From Roseivivax sediminis (GTDB lineage: Bacteria > Pseudomonadota > Alphaproteobacteria > Rhodobacterales > Rhodobacteraceae), in contig NZ_FOMS01000001.1 of assembly GCF_900112685.1 (NCBI RefSeq), positions 186,001-250,000 on the forward strand: 64,000 bases of DNA, given 5' to 3'. The position numbers and the translations under genes are program-made. The notes under the pieces are model-generated. The model was not told where the DNA came from and searched no databases. It saw only the letters and a program-made list of their open reading frames with translations. Shown here one piece after another: positions 61,256 to 64,000 of this stretch; positions within the stretch are counted from its first letter, which is position 1, and each line of letters begins with the position of its first letter.

Positions 61256-61442
61256 CCCGGGCGATCAACCGGCAACGCGCACGGGGCGGAAAATCCACTC
61301 CCCGCAGCCCTCTCGCCGCAATCCGGCCACAGTATCGATCAGCGCCGGAAAAACGGCGCCGCGGCGCCATTCTTTCGACTCCTTCCGCGCCCATACCCGA
61401 GGGATCGGCCCGACCGGCCCGCCACACCGAGGAGGTGCATCC

Positions 61443-62309
61443 ATGCGAATGATTTTCGGACTCGTCCTGGTCGCCGGCCTCGGCCTTGCCGGCTTTGCCG
61501 TCTACATGGCCCAGAACTACATCGGCGCCTACGAAGCCGCCCTCGCCGCGGAACGCCGGAAGAACGCCGAGACCGTATCCCTGCCCACCGCCGACATCTG
61601 GGTCGCCAACCGCGTGATCCGATACGGTGAGCCGATCGCCGAGGACGATGTGCGCCTCGCCCGCTGGCCGGCAGAGTCCCTGCCCGACGGGTTCTTCGAC
61701 AAGGAGGCGACGATCGCCGGCGCCGGCATCCGTCCGCGCGTCGCGCTGCGCCAGATCGAGAAGAACGAGGCGCTGATGAAGATCAAGGTCAGCGAACCGG
61801 GCGGCGAGGCGAGCCTGACCACCCGGCTCGACCGCGGCCAGCGCGCCTTTGCCATCAAGGTCGACGTCGCCTCCGGTGTCTCGGGCTTCCTGCGGCCCGG
61901 CGATCGTGTCGACATCTACTGGACCGGACGCGGCGAAAGCTCCGGCGCCCAGCAGACCCGGGGCGACGTGACTAAGCTGATCGAAACCGGGATCGAGCTG
62001 ATCGCCATCGACCAGACCGCCACAGTGGACGATTCCACCACGAGCGCGATCATCGCCCGCACCGTGACCGTCGCGGCGAGTCCCCAGCAGGTCGCCGCGC
62101 TGGCCCAGGCGCAATCGACCGGCAACCTGTCGCTGTCGCTGATGGCGCCGGACGACGACACCATCGCCGAGGCGATCGAGGTCGACCAGCGCGCCCTGCT
62201 CGGGATCGAGGCGACCACCGCCACCAAGACCAAGGCGCCCGAGGTCTGCACCATCCGCACCCGCCGCGGCTCCGAGGTGGTGGAAATCCCGATCCCCTGC
62301 ACGAACTGA
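61443..62309 (+). CDS. cpaB: Tad pilus assembly protein CpaB/RcpC
   Basis: The 288-residue protein has one N-terminal helix ('FGLVLVAGLGLAGFAVYMA'). A SAF domain starts 'VWVANRVIRYGEPIAEDDVRLARWPAESLP'-like and includes 'GFLRPGDRVDIYWTGRG' (near 150), as in CpaB/RcpC. These proteins sit in the periplasm, bind peptidoglycan and support the CpaC secretin. A C-terminal pair of cysteines ('VCTIRTRR', 'IPIPCTN') could form a disulfide. GAGGAGG precedes the ATG. Confidence 0.93.
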   Translation: MRMIFGLVLVAGLGLAGFAVYMAQNYIGAYEAALAAERRKNAETVSLPTADIWVANRVIRYGEPIAEDDVRLARWPAESLPDGFFDKEATIAGAGIRPRVALRQIEKNEALMKIKVSEPGGEASLTTRLDRGQRAFAIKVDVASGVSGFLRPGDRVDIYWTGRGESSGAQQTRGDVTKLIETGIELIAIDQTATVDDSTTSAIIARTVTVAASPQQVAALAQAQSTGNLSLSLMAPDDDTIAEAIEVDQRALLGIEATTATKTKAPEVCTIRTRRGSEVVEIPIPCTN

Positions 62310-62334
62310 CACCGTTTCAATGACTTGCAGGAAG

Positions 62335-62356
62335 GCGCCCCACGGGGCGCTTTTTT
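62335..62356 (+). terminator. Intrinsic terminator between cpaB and cpaC
   Basis: GCGCCCC-AC-GGGGCGC followed by six T, 25 bases after the cpaB stop; the strongest intrinsic terminator in the pilus locus. Confidence 0.85.
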
Positions 62357-62513
62357 CATTTAAAACCGCAAAATCCCGTCTGTTGCCGCTTGTCCACATA
62401 AATACCGCCCGCAAACCCTTTGATTCTTGCAATGATTCTGTTTGTCCCGCACTCTCCCGCAAAATGCGGGCGGCAAGACCTGCATCTGAGGCGTGATCGG
62501 AAAGGCAGGTCAC

Positions 62514-63929
62514 ATGAACATCGACAGGATCCTGAAGGCGGCCCTGATGGGGCTGGCCCTCGCCGCTGCGCCCTTGGCGGTGCCGGCGCCGGAGGCTCAG
62601 AGCCTGCGGGTGGTGCAGGGCAGCGTCGGCCGCACGCTCAACGTGCCGATGAACCGCGCCGTCGTGGTCGAAAGCGAAACCGCCTTTGCCGAGCTGTCCA
62701 TCGCCAATCCCGCCATCGCCGACATCTCGTCGCTCTCCGACCGCACGATCTACGTTCTCGGCAAGGCGCCCGGCACCACGACGCTGACCATCCTCGACGA
62801 GAACGGCCGGCTGATCTCCAATGTCGACGTGCGCGTCGCCGCGGACGTCACCGAGTTCAAGGAACGCCTGCGCCAGATCCTTCCGGGCGAAGAGATCGAG
62901 GTGCGCACCGCCAATGACGGCATAGTGCTGTCGGGCACGGTCTCCTCGGTGCAGAAGCTCGACCGCGCGCTTGAACTGGCACAGCGCTACGCACCGGAAC
63001 GGGTGTCGAACCTGATGACCGTGGGCGGCGTGCAGCAAGTGATGCTGAAGGTCCGGTTCGCGGAGATGCAGCGCTCCGTCTCCAAGGCGCTGCGCTCCTC
63101 CCTTTCGATCATCGGCAGCGGATTCGGCGGCGATCTCGGCGTGCGCGCAGGAACCGGAAACCAGGTCGGCAACACGTCGGTGGGGGCCGCAACACCAGGC
63201 GGCGACGCGCAGGGGGCCTCTCTCCTCGGCTTCGACGTCGGCGGGCTCGAGGTCGGCATCCTTCTCGAAGCCCTCGAGTCCAAGGGCGTCGTGAGAACCC
63301 TCGCGGAACCGAACCTCACCGCCCTGTCGGGGCAGGAGGCACGTTTCCTGGCCGGCGGCGAATACCCCATCCCCGTCGCGCAGGAAGAGGGCGCGATCTC
63401 TGTCGAGTTCAAGCCGTTCGGGATCGAGCTCGACTTCGTGCCGCGCGTGGTCGACGGCGACCTGATCAATCTCGAACTCAAGACCGCGGTGTCGGCCATC
63501 GATCCCGCGAACGGCATCCAGATCGACGCCTTCTCCATCGACGCGTTCTCGCGCCGCGAGGCGGCGACGACGGTGGAGTTGCGAGACGGCGAAAGCTTTG
63601 CCATCGCGGGGCTTCTGCAGGACGATTTCAGCGATCTCAACGGCCAGGTGCCGTGGCTCGGCGACGTGCCGGTCCTGGGCGCCCTCTTCCGCAGCGCCGA
63701 ATACCAGCGCAGCCAGACCGAGCTGGTAATCATCATCACCCCGCACCTCGTCACGCCCACCCGCGGCGAGGCGATGGCCCTGCCAACCGACCGCATCCGC
63801 CCGCCGACGGAGAAGGACCTGTTCCTCTACGGCCGCGTCACCGACGGCACGCGCCGCCCCAGACAGGGCGCCGCGGGCGAGGTTGCGCGGCAGGACTTCA
63901 ACGGCTCTTATGGCTACGTGATGGATTGA
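62514..63929 (+). CDS. cpaC: Tad pilus secretin CpaC/RcpA
   Basis: The 471-residue protein has a signal peptide ('LMGLALAAAPLAVPAPEAQ') and an N-terminal pilus-secretin domain ('VGRTLNVPMNRAVVVESETAFAELSIANPAIADI'). A BON-like domain lies near 100-145. The secretin core follows: 'LLEALESKGVVRTLAEPNLTALSGQEARFLAGGEYPIP', 'LDFVPRVVDGDLINLEL' and the C-terminal 'PWLGDVPVLGALFRSAEYQRSQTELVIIITPHLV'. It forms the outer-membrane channel for Flp pili. The ATG at 62514 is preferred to an upstream GTG. Confidence 0.95.
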   Translation: MNIDRILKAALMGLALAAAPLAVPAPEAQSLRVVQGSVGRTLNVPMNRAVVVESETAFAELSIANPAIADISSLSDRTIYVLGKAPGTTTLTILDENGRLISNVDVRVAADVTEFKERLRQILPGEEIEVRTANDGIVLSGTVSSVQKLDRALELAQRYAPERVSNLMTVGGVQQVMLKVRFAEMQRSVSKALRSSLSIIGSGFGGDLGVRAGTGNQVGNTSVGAATPGGDAQGASLLGFDVGGLEVGILLEALESKGVVRTLAEPNLTALSGQEARFLAGGEYPIPVAQEEGAISVEFKPFGIELDFVPRVVDGDLINLELKTAVSAIDPANGIQIDAFSIDAFSRREAATTVELRDGESFAIAGLLQDDFSDLNGQVPWLGDVPVLGALFRSAEYQRSQTELVIIITPHLVTPTRGEAMALPTDRIRPPTEKDLFLYGRVTDGTRRPRQGAAGEVARQDFNGSYGYVMD

Positions 63930-63949
63930 CGATGGCGAGGGGGCACAGC

Positions 63950-64000
63950 ATGCGCGGATTTATCATTACCGCCGGGTGCCTCGCCGGGCTGTCCGCCTGC
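63950..64000 (+). CDS. Start of a lipoprotein gene in the Tad locus (3' cut by window)
   Basis: Only 17 residues are present: MRGFIITAGCLAGLSAC, a type II signal ending in the lipobox L-S-A-C at the window edge. GAGGGGG lies 8-14 bases upstream; an in-frame ATG at 63932 is an alternative. In this position Tad loci carry CpaD-like or OmpA-like lipoproteins, but the visible part cannot decide. Confidence 0.6.
   Translation, partial: MRGFIITAGCLAGLSAC

Overview
This is chromosomal DNA of a high-GC alphaproteobacterium, most likely Rhodobacterales (Roseobacter/Paracoccus relatives). Pointers are the SURF1-thrC-M16 peptidase-GNAT chain, the DUF6494-Mrp-DUF4444-DUF6505 chain, a TAT-exported formate dehydrogenase locus with DUF3305/DUF3306 and a TorD-type chaperone, a carboxynorspermidine polyamine pair, and a Tad/Flp pilus locus led by very small pilins. 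No tRNA, rRNA, prophage, insertion sequence or CRISPR array was recognised. Coding density is high, with many 1-4 base start/stop overlaps. Layout. 1-9.9 kb: housekeeping and enzyme genes (end of a Bax inhibitor-1 protein, GNAT, rpmG, RNase P RNA, an alpha/beta hydrolase lacking its nucleophile, an HI0933-family flavoprotein, a ParB-like protein, YqgE, a lone DsbD-N-like domain, a class I amidotransferase, a GlcG/HbpS-like protein and malate synthase G). 10.1-15.9 kb: minus-strand rplO-secY-adk-(small membrane ORF)-rpsM-rpsK-rpoA-rplQ with its own candidate promoter, then thyA. 17-19.6 kb: a translationally coupled surface-lipoprotein/Slam pair behind a promoter carrying a perfect 12-bp inverted repeat. 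19.7-27.3 kb: glyoxalase I, a von Willebrand A protein, SseB, an Fe-S uracil-DNA glycosylase, UvrD, and the four-gene Mrp module. 27.4-41.6 kb: a formate oxidation island. It holds a periplasmic binding-protein/cytochrome c chimera, a four-cluster ferredoxin, DUF3305, DUF3306, a TorD-like chaperone, a TAT small protein, and FDH alpha and beta. Then come two unrecognised/TPR genes, FDH gamma, a WD40-cytochrome c fusion, a 52-residue membrane protein and a class III CoA transferase. 41.6-48.6 kb: ychF, a MATE exporter, a NicO-type Ni/Co permease with DUF1007, an epimerase, a lipoprotein and trpA. 49-51.4 kb: carboxynorspermidine decarboxylase and dehydrogenase. 51.5-60.3 kb: lldD, SURF1-thrC-M16-GNAT, an MBL-like periplasmic protein, a GlcD-like flavoenzyme and a lytic transglycosylase. 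60.5-64 kb: the start of a Tad pilus locus (two Flp pilins, cpaB, cpaC and the start of a lipoprotein). How the genes fit together: the FDH island would oxidise formate in the periplasm and pass electrons through beta to the membrane cytochrome b, with chaperone and ferredoxin genes for assembly and extra cytochrome c proteins of unknown role. The Slam pair would place one lipoprotein on the cell surface. The pilin-cpaB-cpaC block supplies the subunit and outer-membrane pore of an adhesive pilus. Non-coding patterns include two dispersed palindromic repeat families lying 3' of genes, and inverted repeats that swallow both stop codons at closely spaced convergent gene ends.
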